A stretch of DNA of 64,000 nucleotides, taken from the NCBI GenBank assembly GCA_905221605.1, contig CAJNDS010002190.1, forward strand, positions 1,901,788 through 1,965,787, in the 5' to 3' direction. Below are positions 32,032 through 52,228 of the stretch, piece by piece. A program made the position numbers and the translations under genes. The notes under the pieces were generated by a model. That model was not told the DNA's origin. It searched no databases and saw nothing but the letters and a program-made list of their open reading frames with translations. The DNA is from Symbiodinium natans. Taxonomy: Eukaryota > Sar > Dinophyceae > Suessiales > Symbiodiniaceae. Every line of letters starts with the position of its first letter. The first letter of the stretch is position 1.

Positions 32032-35000
32032 TTCAGCAAGCCGCGGCCCTCTTTGTCCAGCATCGCCGCCATGTCCGCCAAGATGTTGCGCTCGTGGCGG
32101 ATAAGAGCGGCATCGGCATCCTTGCTCAAGCCCCCCCCCAATGTTTAGGGTCGCAGGCCTTATGGCCTTTGGGCTTAGTGTCTGGGATTCAGGGAGATAC
32201 GGCCGAAAACTTGACAGTTTTCTCCCTCTCCCCCAATTGATGTATCACGCCGTCGGTCTTCAGACTGCAGCCCGTCACTCTCTCCCCTGGCAGTGTAAGG
32301 CCAAGGCCAGGAGCATCACGTGGCTGAAGCTCTGCGGACTCATCAAGTACTCCTGCCATCAGCCGCACTGACCGGCTTGGGGACGAATCCGAACGAGGCC
32401 ATAGTCACCAGGGGGTTTACGAGCCGGGGTCCTTTTTTGAGGATATCCTAGGATTTGCGGGTCTATCTAAGGGGTTTCGGGTGTCGTGCTAATGTAGGCG
32501 AGACATAGGAAGATGATGACAGGCGCCATGAATTTGGTTTTTGGCAACAGAGATGGCTGCAGAGATACAGCTGCTGTCGTGGGGTCGAACGTCACGGGAT
32601 GGGGAAGTGAATGCTTCGAGCAAAAAGCAACCTTTCTTGAGGGTCCGAGCCGTGTTGCGGCCGGCTGTGTCCAGAGCATGCAGCTGCAGACTTGTCGTGC
32701 ATTCTGGCGCGTCCGTGTATCCCACACCAAGAAGTGTGCGGGACAAGTCACAAACTAAAGATTCGCTTCGTTGCACAACGAAAGCCTTACGAGAAAAAAA
32801 GCTGTGCGACTTCGGGGGAAGTGCCCATCCGAAGTATGGGCCCTTAATTTGGGTCCCTTGTCATTTTTCTCCTTTATTCGCTCGATATAAACATCACCCA
32901 CACTTCGGATCCCTCACAGGGCTTAGGGGTTTCTGCCTGATCCGGTAGAAGCTTGACCCTGATCAGTAACACACACTACTCTCGCGTGTTTCCTCAAGAC
33001 TATGTTAAGGACGGTCCAGGGATACCCCTGCTCGACGACTGAGATCAAGGGGCGGGAAAGCGAAACCCACCGCGACATGATCAACCCTCCTAAACCCTGA
33101 ACATCTGCGGCTGACTTGGAGGTTCATGGAACTTATTAACCAATTATACCTGTACCTTTTACCCACTTACAAGCCCCTCACGTGCCCTAATCTGGTCATA
33201 AGTACAGTTATAAGTACAGTCATAATTGATTAACAAGTACCATGAACCTCCAAGTAACCCTAAACCCTAAACCCTAAACCCTAAACCCTAAACCCTCAAA
33301 CCCTAAACCCTAAACCCTAAAGGGTTTACGGTTTAGGGTTGAGGCATCCTGCAGCATCCGGTGCTTCTCCCAGTTGAAGTTCTCGCGCTCGAACCGCTTC
33401 GTGCATTCCTACGGGCTTGCCACCATGCCCAGGGGCTTAGGGTGTAGGGTTTAGGGTTTAGGGTTTAGGGTTTAGGGTTCAGGGTTTAGGGGTTAGGGTG
33501 CGTAGCGAGCTGCATGCCGGTGTGTATCCTTACCCCACCCCACACTCTACTTGTCAGTGTTGGGGCGTGCAAGGGGTGGGTTAAGGGTTTAGGGTTTCGG
33601 GCTTTGGGTTTGCTACTGCGTTTTTGGGTTCCGGGCTTGGGGCTTGGGATTTAAGGCTGAAGGATAGGGTTTAGGGCTTTGGGTAGTGGCTTCGGGATTA
33701 AGGCAACAGAGTAGGAGGCCTCTTTTCCTTGTTTTTTTCGGTTGGTTTTCTGTTTTCTTGTTTGCGTCTCACAAAGAGCTTTGATGGTAAGATTGTTGCA
33801 GCGGCTACGTTTAAAGCAGTAAACCCAAGTATAACTCGAATTCAATGTTTTGAAGCCCATTGCAGGGGCTTGGATGGTTTCATTGTTGGTGTAGTTTAGG
33901 GCTACGTCGTTTACCGTAAACCCTAAACACCCTGGGTTTGCGGGTGTGACCGTCCCGGGGAAAGCAACGAGAGCCGCCTTCCGCGTGCCCAGGGGCCGCA
34001 CAGATGTTTAGCGCCACCAGAAAACCCAAGGGGTTTAGGGTTTAGGGTATAGGGTTCAAGGTTTAAGGATTGGGGCTTGGGTTTCCGAGCTTAGGCCCTA
34101 AACAAAACCCCAAAGAACCCAATACCCCTTGAATAAGGAACATACCGTTAAAAATCATATCGAGGATCCCTTTATGATCTAAGGCATATTCCTTTTTGTT
34201 TAAGGGATCTTGGGCTCTCTGGGACCCTGAACTCCAACCCTCTACTTGGAGGTTCATGGTCCTGACTAACTAATGATAACTGTACTTACAACCCACTTAT
34301 AAGCCGCTTAATATAAGTTATAAGTACAGTTATAATTTGCTAATAAGTACCATGAACCTCCAAGTAGATTCTACTACCCCCTAGGTTCCCCCCTAAATAA
34401 CCTTAACTAAGCTGAATTACCCCTAAATAGGAGCGACGGAGGCGTCCTTCTCCGAGAGGGCACCGCACTGCCGCTGCTGCCAGGGCTGCAGCTGCGGCTT
34501 GCTCGGCAGCCACCTGACAAGCCAACCCTAAGGGTGTCGAGGGTTTGGGGCTTAGGGTTTAGGGTTTAGGGTTTAGGGTTTTTAGGGCTTAGGGTTTAGG
34601 GCTTAGGGTTTCGGGCTCAGGGTTTCGGATCCTTCGGTTTGGGTTCAGGGTTTAGGGCCGAGGGTCAGAAGGGTCCTAAACCTTAGACTGCCCCCCCAAG
34701 ACCCACAAGCCCCAAGGCCCATCTCGACTTCACCAAAGGGCACCTGATCACCAGGCAGAGGCCGTGCAGCCGGGCGTGGTGCCGATTGGTGGCAAGGATG
34801 GCGCGCAACCTTTGGTTCAGGGCTTAGGGCTTAGGGCTTAGGGCTTAGGGCTTAGGGCTTAGGGCTTAGGGCTTAGGGCTTAGGGCTTAGGGCTTAGGGC
34901 TTAGGGCTTAGGGTTTAGGGTTTAGGGTTTAGGGTTTAGGGTTTAGGGTTTAGGGTTTAGGGTTTAGGGTTTAGGGAGGGGTTCAGGGCTTGGAGCGTTT

Positions 35001-35139
35001 GAGGGGCCCGACAGGGTGAACGTAGGTACGCGTCGGCATCTGCATACCTGCGCAGATGCGCGTATGTTCAGCTATACTTTCCCAGCATGCAGCTGTCTTC
35101 GACTTGCATTTCCAAAAAACTCATGCAGTTCAACTCCGT
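32032..35139 (-). CDS. Helical/coiled-coil protein, internal exons
   Basis: Five exons join in phase: 35078-35139 (SFLEMQVEDSCMLG), 34744-34809 (LRAILATNRHHARLHGLCLV), 34438-34513 (WLPSKPQLQPWQQRQCG then ALSEKDAS), 33349-33408 (ECTKRFERENFNWEKHRML), 32032-32120 (DADAALIRHERNILADMAAM). At the last join both sides carry AGGATGCC, so donor and acceptor sit in a direct repeat and the donor dinucleotide is effectively GA. An alternative intervening exon with EYLMSPQSFSHVMLLAL at about 32,290-32,352 is also possible in phase. The charged, helix-rich sequence has no recognised domain. Ends of the gene are not found; it may be continuous with the RHG fragment upstream. Confidence 0.62.
32513..32776. 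other. Overlapping open frames, strand unresolved
   Basis: Frames of 80-95 codons are open on both strands with balanced composition. None shows a domain or clear splice sites. It is listed so that the gap between exons 33349 and 32120 is accounted for. Confidence 0.3.
32826..32914. mobile_element. TIR-G element, copy 1
   Basis: Left end ATCCGAAGTATGGGCCCTTA, right end CACTTCGGATCCCTC. It shares GGGCCC..AATTTGGGTCCC with the copy at 57,563-57,653. Confidence 0.8.
33114..33255. mobile_element. TIR-A element, full length
   Basis: 142 bp with termini ACTTGGAGGTTCATGGAACT and AAGTACCATGAACCTCCAAG, inverted repeats of about 20 bp. The core is AAGCCCCTCACGTGCCCTAA and ATAAGTACAGTTATAAG. CCCTAAA repeats abut its right end. 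Confidence 0.92.
34111..34223. mobile_element. TIR-B element
   Basis: Left end AAAGAACCCAATACCCCTTG, right end GGGATCTTGGGCTCTCTGGG, with AAGGAACATACC and GAGGATCCC inside. A TIR-A copy starts about 20 bp to its right. Confidence 0.85.
34244..34365. mobile_element. TIR-A element
   Basis: 122 bp with termini ACTTGGAGGTTCATGG and AATAAGTACCATGAACCTCC. Internal deletion relative to the 33114 copy: TTAAGTGCCCTAA is missing. Confidence 0.92.
34815..34977. repeat. GCTTAGG / TTTAGGG array
   Basis: Thirteen or so GGGCTTA units pass into nine TTTAGGG units. It begins 6 bp beyond exon 34744-34809. It shows local homogenisation of a point variant of the telomeric heptamer. Confidence 0.95.
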
Positions 35140-35303
35140 CTGCGATTATGCTCCATTCTGGCAGGGCTTTCGGGGTTTCGCGGCTGAAGTGTTGAGGTCT
35201 GTCCCTGGCTTACGGGGCCCATAGCGCAGGAATGTTTGCCAAAAGGTTTCGTCAAGGTTTCGGGCCTGGGGTTTAGGGTTAAAATTCTAGGGTTTAGGGG
35301 GAC

Positions 35304-35721
35304 CTAGAATGGACCTCTTCCAGGACCCAACGCAAGCCTGAATCTCAGAATACGGGAGCCAAAGGGATTTCCCAATATGATCCCCTCGTGCTCCGTGTGC
35401 AAGGTGGGATACAACTCACCCAAGTACCCATTCTGTGTTCTTGTCAGCTTGTATGGTACAAGGATTTGGTTGGTGGAGCACGTGCCGAATTCGTGGTGTG
35501 CACTGCTCACTGAGTTACAGGGCAATTCCTTGTTCGGGCTGACGTTGGAACGTTCTACCGCCTTCAAATACCAGTCGCCTTACCGCATTACAGCCATACG
35601 GGCAGGTAAAGCTGAAACATCCACGACCCGGATGACAGAGGAACGGCGGGCAAGTTTCCTCTCGGGAGGGAGGGCGTGGAACTTTCCCAAAGGAAGGCTT
35701 CACCACGGGTAAGGCAGACAT
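35304..35721. other. Opposed open frames, not assigned
   Basis: A 111-codon plus-strand frame (35377-35712) overlaps 87- and 68-codon minus-strand frames. Composition is protein-like on both strands and no splice context decides between them. 35,722-36,076 otherwise contains only a short CCCTAAA array. Confidence 0.3.
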
Positions 35722-36076
35722 CTATTCTGTTTTCTTAACGTGTGCAAGTCCACACACCTGCAAACAAGACATGCTGACCACATCATTCACAAGTCAAAGT
35801 AAATGAACTGCGTGACCTTTACAAGGAATCACACTTTCTAGCCCATCAAACTTAAAATCCAAACAAAGAAAATCGAACAGGAAATGCGCGTGAATGGAGT
35901 AGCGAACACCACGCAAAAGCCCGTCAACCATGCTCCAGTACACCCAAACCCTAAACCCTAAGCCCTAAACCCTCAACCCTAAACCCTAAACCCACTTAGA
36001 ATAGAACAAGCAGCTTGAGAGTAGCTCAACCTCCTAACCCCTAGGCCGCAACCCCAAACAAAGCACACCTCTACTC

Positions 36077-36182
36077 CCCAGAGAGCCCAAAACCCGTTAA
36101 TTAAGGAATATTCCTTATATAAGGACCCCTTGATGATTTAAGGTACACTCCTTAATATAGGGCAAAAAAAGGGCTCTCTGGG
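36077..36182. mobile_element. TIR-B element, best copy
   Basis: Termini CCCAGAGAGCCC and GGGCTCTCTGGG are perfect inverted repeats. Inside are AATTAAGGAATATTCCTTAT and GGACCCC. Confidence 0.92.
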
Positions 36183-36398
36183 TACTTCTCAGAGAGCGGC
36201 CACCGCGGCCGCGCCGACGCCGTGCCCCAAAGCGGCCCTAGCACACTGCGGCAGTCCGAAATGTAGGGTTTAGGGTTTAGAGTTTAGGGTTTAGAGTTGA
36301 GGGTTTAGGGTTTAGGGTTTAGGGTTTAGGGTTTCGGGTTTTGGGTTTGGGGTTTCGGGTTTAGGCTTTAGGGTTTAGGGTTTAGGGTTTAGGGTGTC

Positions 36399-36839
36399 TC
36401 AATTCAAAGGGCCCGACTTGTGGAGCCCCGTCCCCTTGACCTTTGCGTGGTGAGGGCGGCTAGGGACTCCTTGCTTTCTGATCGTGCTCATGTATATCAT
36501 TCTTGTTGACAGTGGCGCCCTAGCATCATCTGGTGTTGGGGGTTGGCAGGCGCCTTCGCCCCTTGGCGTTGCAAGGGATGATGTACAGCACTGATTCATG
36601 ATGAAGTCTTTGAAACGCTGAGGACAAAAAGCAGGTCCTTGGAGCAGCAGTCTGAGGTTTGGTGTTGGGGGTTGGCAGGCGCCTTCGCCCCCTATTGCAT
36701 TGCATGTCGAGGTCTCTGAAATGTGGAGCAGCCGTTGCGGGGGATGCAAGGGCCTTTCAGGCAGAGGGGCCTCCCAGGCCCAGGCAGGGGTCCTGGCAGC
36801 CCCCCTGATCCAAAAAACACGGTAGGGAACCTTGGACAA
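36399..36839. repeat. Degenerate ~130-bp direct duplication
   Basis: The segment TGGTGTTGGGGGTTGGCAGG with CGCCTTCGCCCC occurs at about 36,530 and again at about 36,660, followed by related TCTTTGAAACGCTGAGG / TCTCTGAAATGTGGAGC sequence. A 146-codon minus-strand frame crosses it with a repeated GEGACQPPTP motif. Whether that frame is translated is unclear. Confidence 0.55.
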
Positions 36840-37098
36840 GCTTAGCGAGCCTTAGGGCCTGTAGTGGGGAGTCCTAAGGAACCTTGGGCTAGACACCCGT
36901 TCTTCCTGAGGCCCCGAGAAAGTAAGCGGGGCCTCTTGTGGCTTGCTTGAAATCCTACAGGGAAGAACGGTCTCGGGTCTATAGGGTTTAGGGTTTAGGG
37001 TCTAGGGTTTAGGGTCTAGGGTTTAGGGTTCAGGGTTCAGGGTTTAGGGTTTAGGGTTTAGGGTTTTGGGTTTAGGGGTTTAGGGGTTTAGGGTTTAG

Positions 37099-37972
37099 GC
37101 TCCAGTGGCTCTGATCTGCAAAATCCTTCCAATTCCTTCGCTCGCCTGCTTCCATGAAGACGGGCTGGAGGATCAGCATGCCACCATGGGCCTTGCACGT
37201 CGTACTTGGAAGCTTCTTTGACGTGGTCAGTCCTACTGAGCATCCCCTAGAAAACCCTCTTAGAATCCCCATAGCCCACCTTACTAACCCTACTTACTAA
37301 GTCAAAATGGCTTCCAAGCGTTCCGAAACCCCATGCCGCGCTACAACGAATCCCACAAGGATTTCGGCACACATTCTTCCAGATGATGCCTGCTCCAAGT
37401 CACTGCTAAGTCGGACGAGGCCCTTCAAAAACAAAGATTCGCAACAAAAAAGCAAAACAAAAAAAAACTGTGCTACACCTGTCCTAGAGGGTCAAGCAGG
37501 AGACAACAGAAAGCCTAAACATGGATGCCCGCCCTCCCAAGTAGATCGATTTCCCCCGTTTCAGGGAGGCCCCTGGAGCTTGCTGGCACCTGAAAACAAA
37601 CCCAAGCTCTCAACATGTTGGGGTTTACGAAAATCAGGGACCCTGATATAAATCCACACATAGTAGGATTCCCTTACCATAAGGACCCCAATCAGGTACC
37701 GCCAACTCCGGAAACCCCCTCTCCAGAAAAAGGAGGAACCTCGAAACGACTTCCAGCCACCTCCTCACAGAAAGGGCTCGGACCCCCTCAGCCCCAAACC
37801 CGAATTCCTGTAACCCTAAACCCGACAGTAAACCCTAAACCCTCACCCTAAACCCTAAACCCTAAACCCGAAAACAGCAAGAAACCCCACCCCTGGTGCC
37901 TGCGGCCGCGCGTCGACCACCAGAAGGTCCTCCCTGACCAGCCACGAGGGGCGGGGACCGGCGGCCTCCCAG
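37099..37972 (-). CDS. Histidine phosphatase (RHG/PGM-like) fragment
   Basis: Three exons join in phase: 37900-37972 (WEAAGPRPSWLVREDLLVV), 37312-37389 (MCAEILVGFVVARHGVSERL) and about 37099-37204 (YDVQGPWWHADPPARLHG, then SRRAKELEG). VVARHG followed by SERLEYD, a Trp pair and DPPARLHG fits the start of the histidine phosphatase superfamily, whose catalytic His lies in RHG and which hydrolyses phosphoesters. The second conserved half (second catalytic His) was not found. The first intron uses a GC donor (CAG|GCACCAG). The second intron is the TIR-D element. The alternative frame of the last exon (HGGMLILQPVFMEAGE) is open too but would not join in phase. Confidence 0.6.
37205..37311. mobile_element. 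TIR-D element forming a GC-AG intron
   Basis: Plus-strand ends ACTTGGAAGCTTCTTTGAC and GTCAAAATGGCTTCC are inverted repeats. Read on the minus strand, the interval starts GCCATTTTGAC and ends GCTTCCAAG. Removing it fuses two coding segments in phase within an RHG-phosphatase motif. Confidence 0.8.
37619..37717. mobile_element. TIR-C element
   Basis: Starts GGGGTTTACGAAAATCAGGG and ends CAACTCCGGAAACCCC. It contains ATAGTAGGATTCCCTTACC and ATAAGGACCCC. It lies in the intron between exons 37900 and 37389. Confidence 0.88.
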
Positions 37973-37999
37973 CTGAGTTTAGGGTTTTGGGTTTAGGGT

Positions 38000-38470
38000 T
38001 CAGGGTTTAGGGGTTGAGGGTTGAGGGTTTCGGGTTTAGGGTTTCGGGTTGAGGGTGTTTGATTGCGTTTGGTGTTTGAGGGTTTTTGGGTTTGGGGCTC
38101 TTTCTGGGGCGTTGGTGGGCTGAGGGTTTGAGGGCTTTAGGGGGCTTTTGGGGTTTTGGGGTTTGAGGGTTCTATGGTTTGAGGGCCTTGGGGTTGGAGG
38201 GTTTTATGGTTGAGGGCTTTGGGGTTTGAGGGCTTTATGGTTTGAGGGTTTTGGGGTTGTAGGTTCAGCATACCGTCCAATAACCAGAGATTTACAAAGG
38301 CTAAACTGTGCATGATTTTCACAAAAGAAGCTTACAGTTCAACCATTGGGCGTGTGAGTCGGGGGCTCGGGGCCTTCAGGGGGCAGGTAGAGAAGGGTGG
38401 GATCCAGGGTTGAGGGTCCTAAGGTTTTAGGGTTCAGGGTTGAGGGTTCAGGGTTTAGGGAGTTACTTGC
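38000..38470. repeat. Degenerate TTTGAGGG / TTTTGGGG repeats
   Basis: Irregular heptamer-to-nonamer units such as GGGTTTGAGGGCTTTAGG and GGTTTTGGGGTTTGAGG. They are drifted derivatives of the telomeric repeat. The Pro/Asn/Lys-rich frame on the minus strand is a repeat translation. Confidence 0.85.
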
Positions 38471-38620
38471 ATAAGACTTTCCGCTTCTTCAAGAACCCTC
38501 CAGCCCCAAAGAGCCTGGGGAAGGCCCTCACTGCCCGCGTTGAGAAGGTAGTCCGGGTGGAGGAGGAGGGACTGAGGCCTCGGAAGAAAGGCCTTCCGAG
38601 GCCCCACACAAATTGACTTC
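38465..38620. other. Exon candidate, strand unresolved
   Basis: The plus strand reads HKTFRFFKNPPAPKSLGKA and then VEKVVRVEEEGL without a stop. The minus strand offers SLLLHPDYLLNAG with a good GTGAGG donor. One of the two is probably a real exon. All other genes here are minus, but the plus reading has the better composition. Confidence 0.35.
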
Positions 38621-39024
38621 AAAGTAGGTTTTAGGGTTTGGGGTGTGGGGTCTGGGGTGTTGGGGGTTTTGGGGGTTTGGGGGTTTGGGGGGTTTAGGGA
38701 TTGGGCGAGTTCTGCGGATGAGGGCCCGAAGCCCTTTGACCCTCAACTTTCGACAGCGCCAGACTCGAAGCAATGACCCCCCCCAAATGCACCCAAACCG
38801 TTGCCGTGCGCCTTTAAACCCGAAACCCGAAACCCTAAACCCTCAACCCCCAACCCTCAACCCTCAACCCTACCTTAACTTAATGATTCAGGGTACGGTC
38901 CTCGCGGAGGGCCTGAACCCTCAACCCTAAACCCTAGAACCCGTAAGTCCCAGCTGAGGGGCGCCGGGCGATGGCAGCGCGCAGCTTCCGAAGGCCCAGA
39001 GAAGTCGAAGCTGGTCGGGCCTGG

Positions 39025-39490
39025 CAGTGGTCGGGTTTGGGGTTTGGGGATTAGGCTTTAGGCTTTAGAGTTTAGTGTTTAAGGTTTAGGGTTTAGGGCT
39101 TAGGGCTTGGGGTTTGTGGTTTAGGGCTTTAGGGTTTGGGGTTTGGGGTGTAGGGCTTGGGGTTTGGGGCTTAGGGTGTTGGGGTTTTGGGCTTGGGGCG
39201 TAGAGGTTTCGGGGTTTGGAGCTTAGCGTTTAGGGTTTGGCGTTTGGGGATTAGGTTTGAGGCTTGGGGTTTGGGGATTAGGGTTTAGGGGTTTGGGGTT
39301 TAGGGTTTAGGTTTGGCGTTTGGGGTTCAGGGATTTGGGGGTTTGGGGGTTTGGGCTTGGGGTTTGGGGGTTTGGAGGTTTTGGAGGTTTGGGGTTTGGG
39401 GTTCAGGGGGTTTTGTGGCTTGGGGTTTGGGGTTTGGGGGTTTGGGGGTTAGGGGTTCGGGGTTTGGGCGTTTGGGGTATGGGGCCAAAC
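39025..39490. repeat. Degenerate TTTGGGG/TTTAGGG array
   Basis: About sixty irregular units, mainly GGTTTGGGG with TTTAGGG islands. Gly/Leu/Trp-rich frames on plus are artefacts. A cleaner TTTAGGG block lies at 39,812-39,895. Confidence 0.93.
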
Positions 39491-40374
39491 CCCCAGCCCT
39501 AAACCCCACACACGCCTGAACAACCTCAAAAGCCTGTGTTGCTAAACCCAAGACCCGGTGGAGCCACTACCTCAAGCCCAACTCCAAAAGGTCCCTCACA
39601 GTGAAGTACAAACTTGGGGGGGTAGAATCCCTTTGTCAAGTACCTAGGGCACTAAAGATTAAGGTTTGGGATTATAAGGGAAATATAGTACCCCAAAAAG
39701 GATAAAGTTTGCCTAGTCTACAACTAAGTCAAATCCCTAGAATCTCCAAAGAAGGCCTTCGAGCAAAGGAGGCTCACCTCGGCACCGCTCAGAGGGGTTG
39801 GGCTCAGAGTCGTTTAGGGTTTAGGGTTTAGGGTTTAGGGTTTAGGGTTTAGGGTTTAGGGTTTAGGGGTTTAGGGGTTTAGGGTTTAGGGCTGCGGGTT
39901 TGGGGGTTTTTGGCTGTTGGGTTTCCCACATTCCGGAGGAAGCCGCATGGCTTCAACCTTTGCGCGTCCTGATTCCAAGGCTTAAGCTTGGGATGATTTC
40001 GGGACGACCTACTCGACTACTAAGAACCCGGCGACTTCTCTCTCGTCCGAAGATCCAAGACTGAAATGACAACCGGACCTGCTCAGTGGGAGCTAGTCTT
40101 GCCTTACACTAAACAGATCCCAATCAGCCGCCAACATCTTCGACACCCTTAACCCCAAGCCCTGAGCTTGCAATCTGTTTAAGGGTTTAACTAGGGTCGT
40201 ATAAAAATAAATGTATATATATATATACTCTACCCACCCCCTAGATTCCGCAACAAAAGCCAAAGAAATGCATTTCGGGCGGTCTCTGCCCTACTACGTG
40301 AGCCCCGCAGATCCCTATACATTGTTGCACAAAACTTCTCAAAAAAAATTGCTCGAAATTGAGTCACTTCCCTA

Positions 40375-40693
40375 AACCCTACACCCTAAACCCCAAACCC
40401 TAAACCCCAAACCCTAAACCCCAAACCCTAAACCCTAAACCCTAAACCCCAAACCCTAAACCCCAAACCCTAAACCCCAAACCCTAAAGCCCAGAGTGGG
40501 ACCGCACGATCCCCCATCATGCGAGCTGCTGGGAATGGACAGCCTCGACTCCGGCCGGCCATCCTGGCGGAGGAAGCAACACGCCGACCCCAAACCCCAA
40601 ACCCTGCTGAAAGGGTTTAGGGTTTGGGGTTTGGGGTTTGGGGTTTAGGGTTTAGGGTTCAGGGTTTAGGGTTTAGGGTGTAGGATTTAGAGT

Positions 40694-40702
<9 letters not shown>
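40375..40702. repeat. CCCTAAA/CCCCAAA array and TTTGGGG/TTTAGGG array
   Basis: CCCTAAACCCCAAA units fill 40,375-40,490 and the opposite orientation fills 40,612-40,702. Between them, about 40,494-40,563 is a minus-strand exon candidate reading DGRPESRLSIPSSSHDGG with a strong acceptor, perhaps the next exon of the glycosyltransferase-like gene. Confidence 0.92.
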
Positions 40703-51720
<11,018 letters not shown>

Positions 51721-52228
51721 CTGTCAGGCTTCCAGGTTGGTCATGGTGTCAATCAATGTTGTACAGTTTGGGGTTTGGGGTTTGGCTTTAGGGTTTAGTT
51801 TGGGGTTGAGGGTTTCGGGTTTAGGGCTTAGGGTTTAGGGTTCAGGGTTTAGGGTTTAGGGTTACACTCTTCTTGTAACACTCTCAACCAAGCATCTCCG
51901 GGGCAAAGGGACCCGAACTGGGGGTTCACCTACTTAACAACCCTGCTTCAAAAGTACTCCCCTGCTCCTGCCGGAGAGCTTCAGGAGCCCCAAACCCCTA
52001 AACCCTGAACCCCTGATAACCAAAACCCCTAAAGCCCTAAACTTCTGAAGCTGAAACCCTTCCGAACCCTGAACCCCTGAAACCTGCAGCCCCTAAGCCT
52101 GCGCTTCAACAAACGCTGTTTTCCACGGACGCCGAAGTTCGGATTCGGGTGTTTAGGGTTTAGGGTTTAGGGTTTAGGGTTTAGGGTTAAGGGTTTAGGG
52201 TCTAGGGTTTAGGGAAACGGTTTAGGGT

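Noticed and set aside
33930-34001. Minus segment AALVAFPGTVTPANPG as an exon
   Set aside because: Exons 34438 and 33408 join in phase directly, leaving no place for it.
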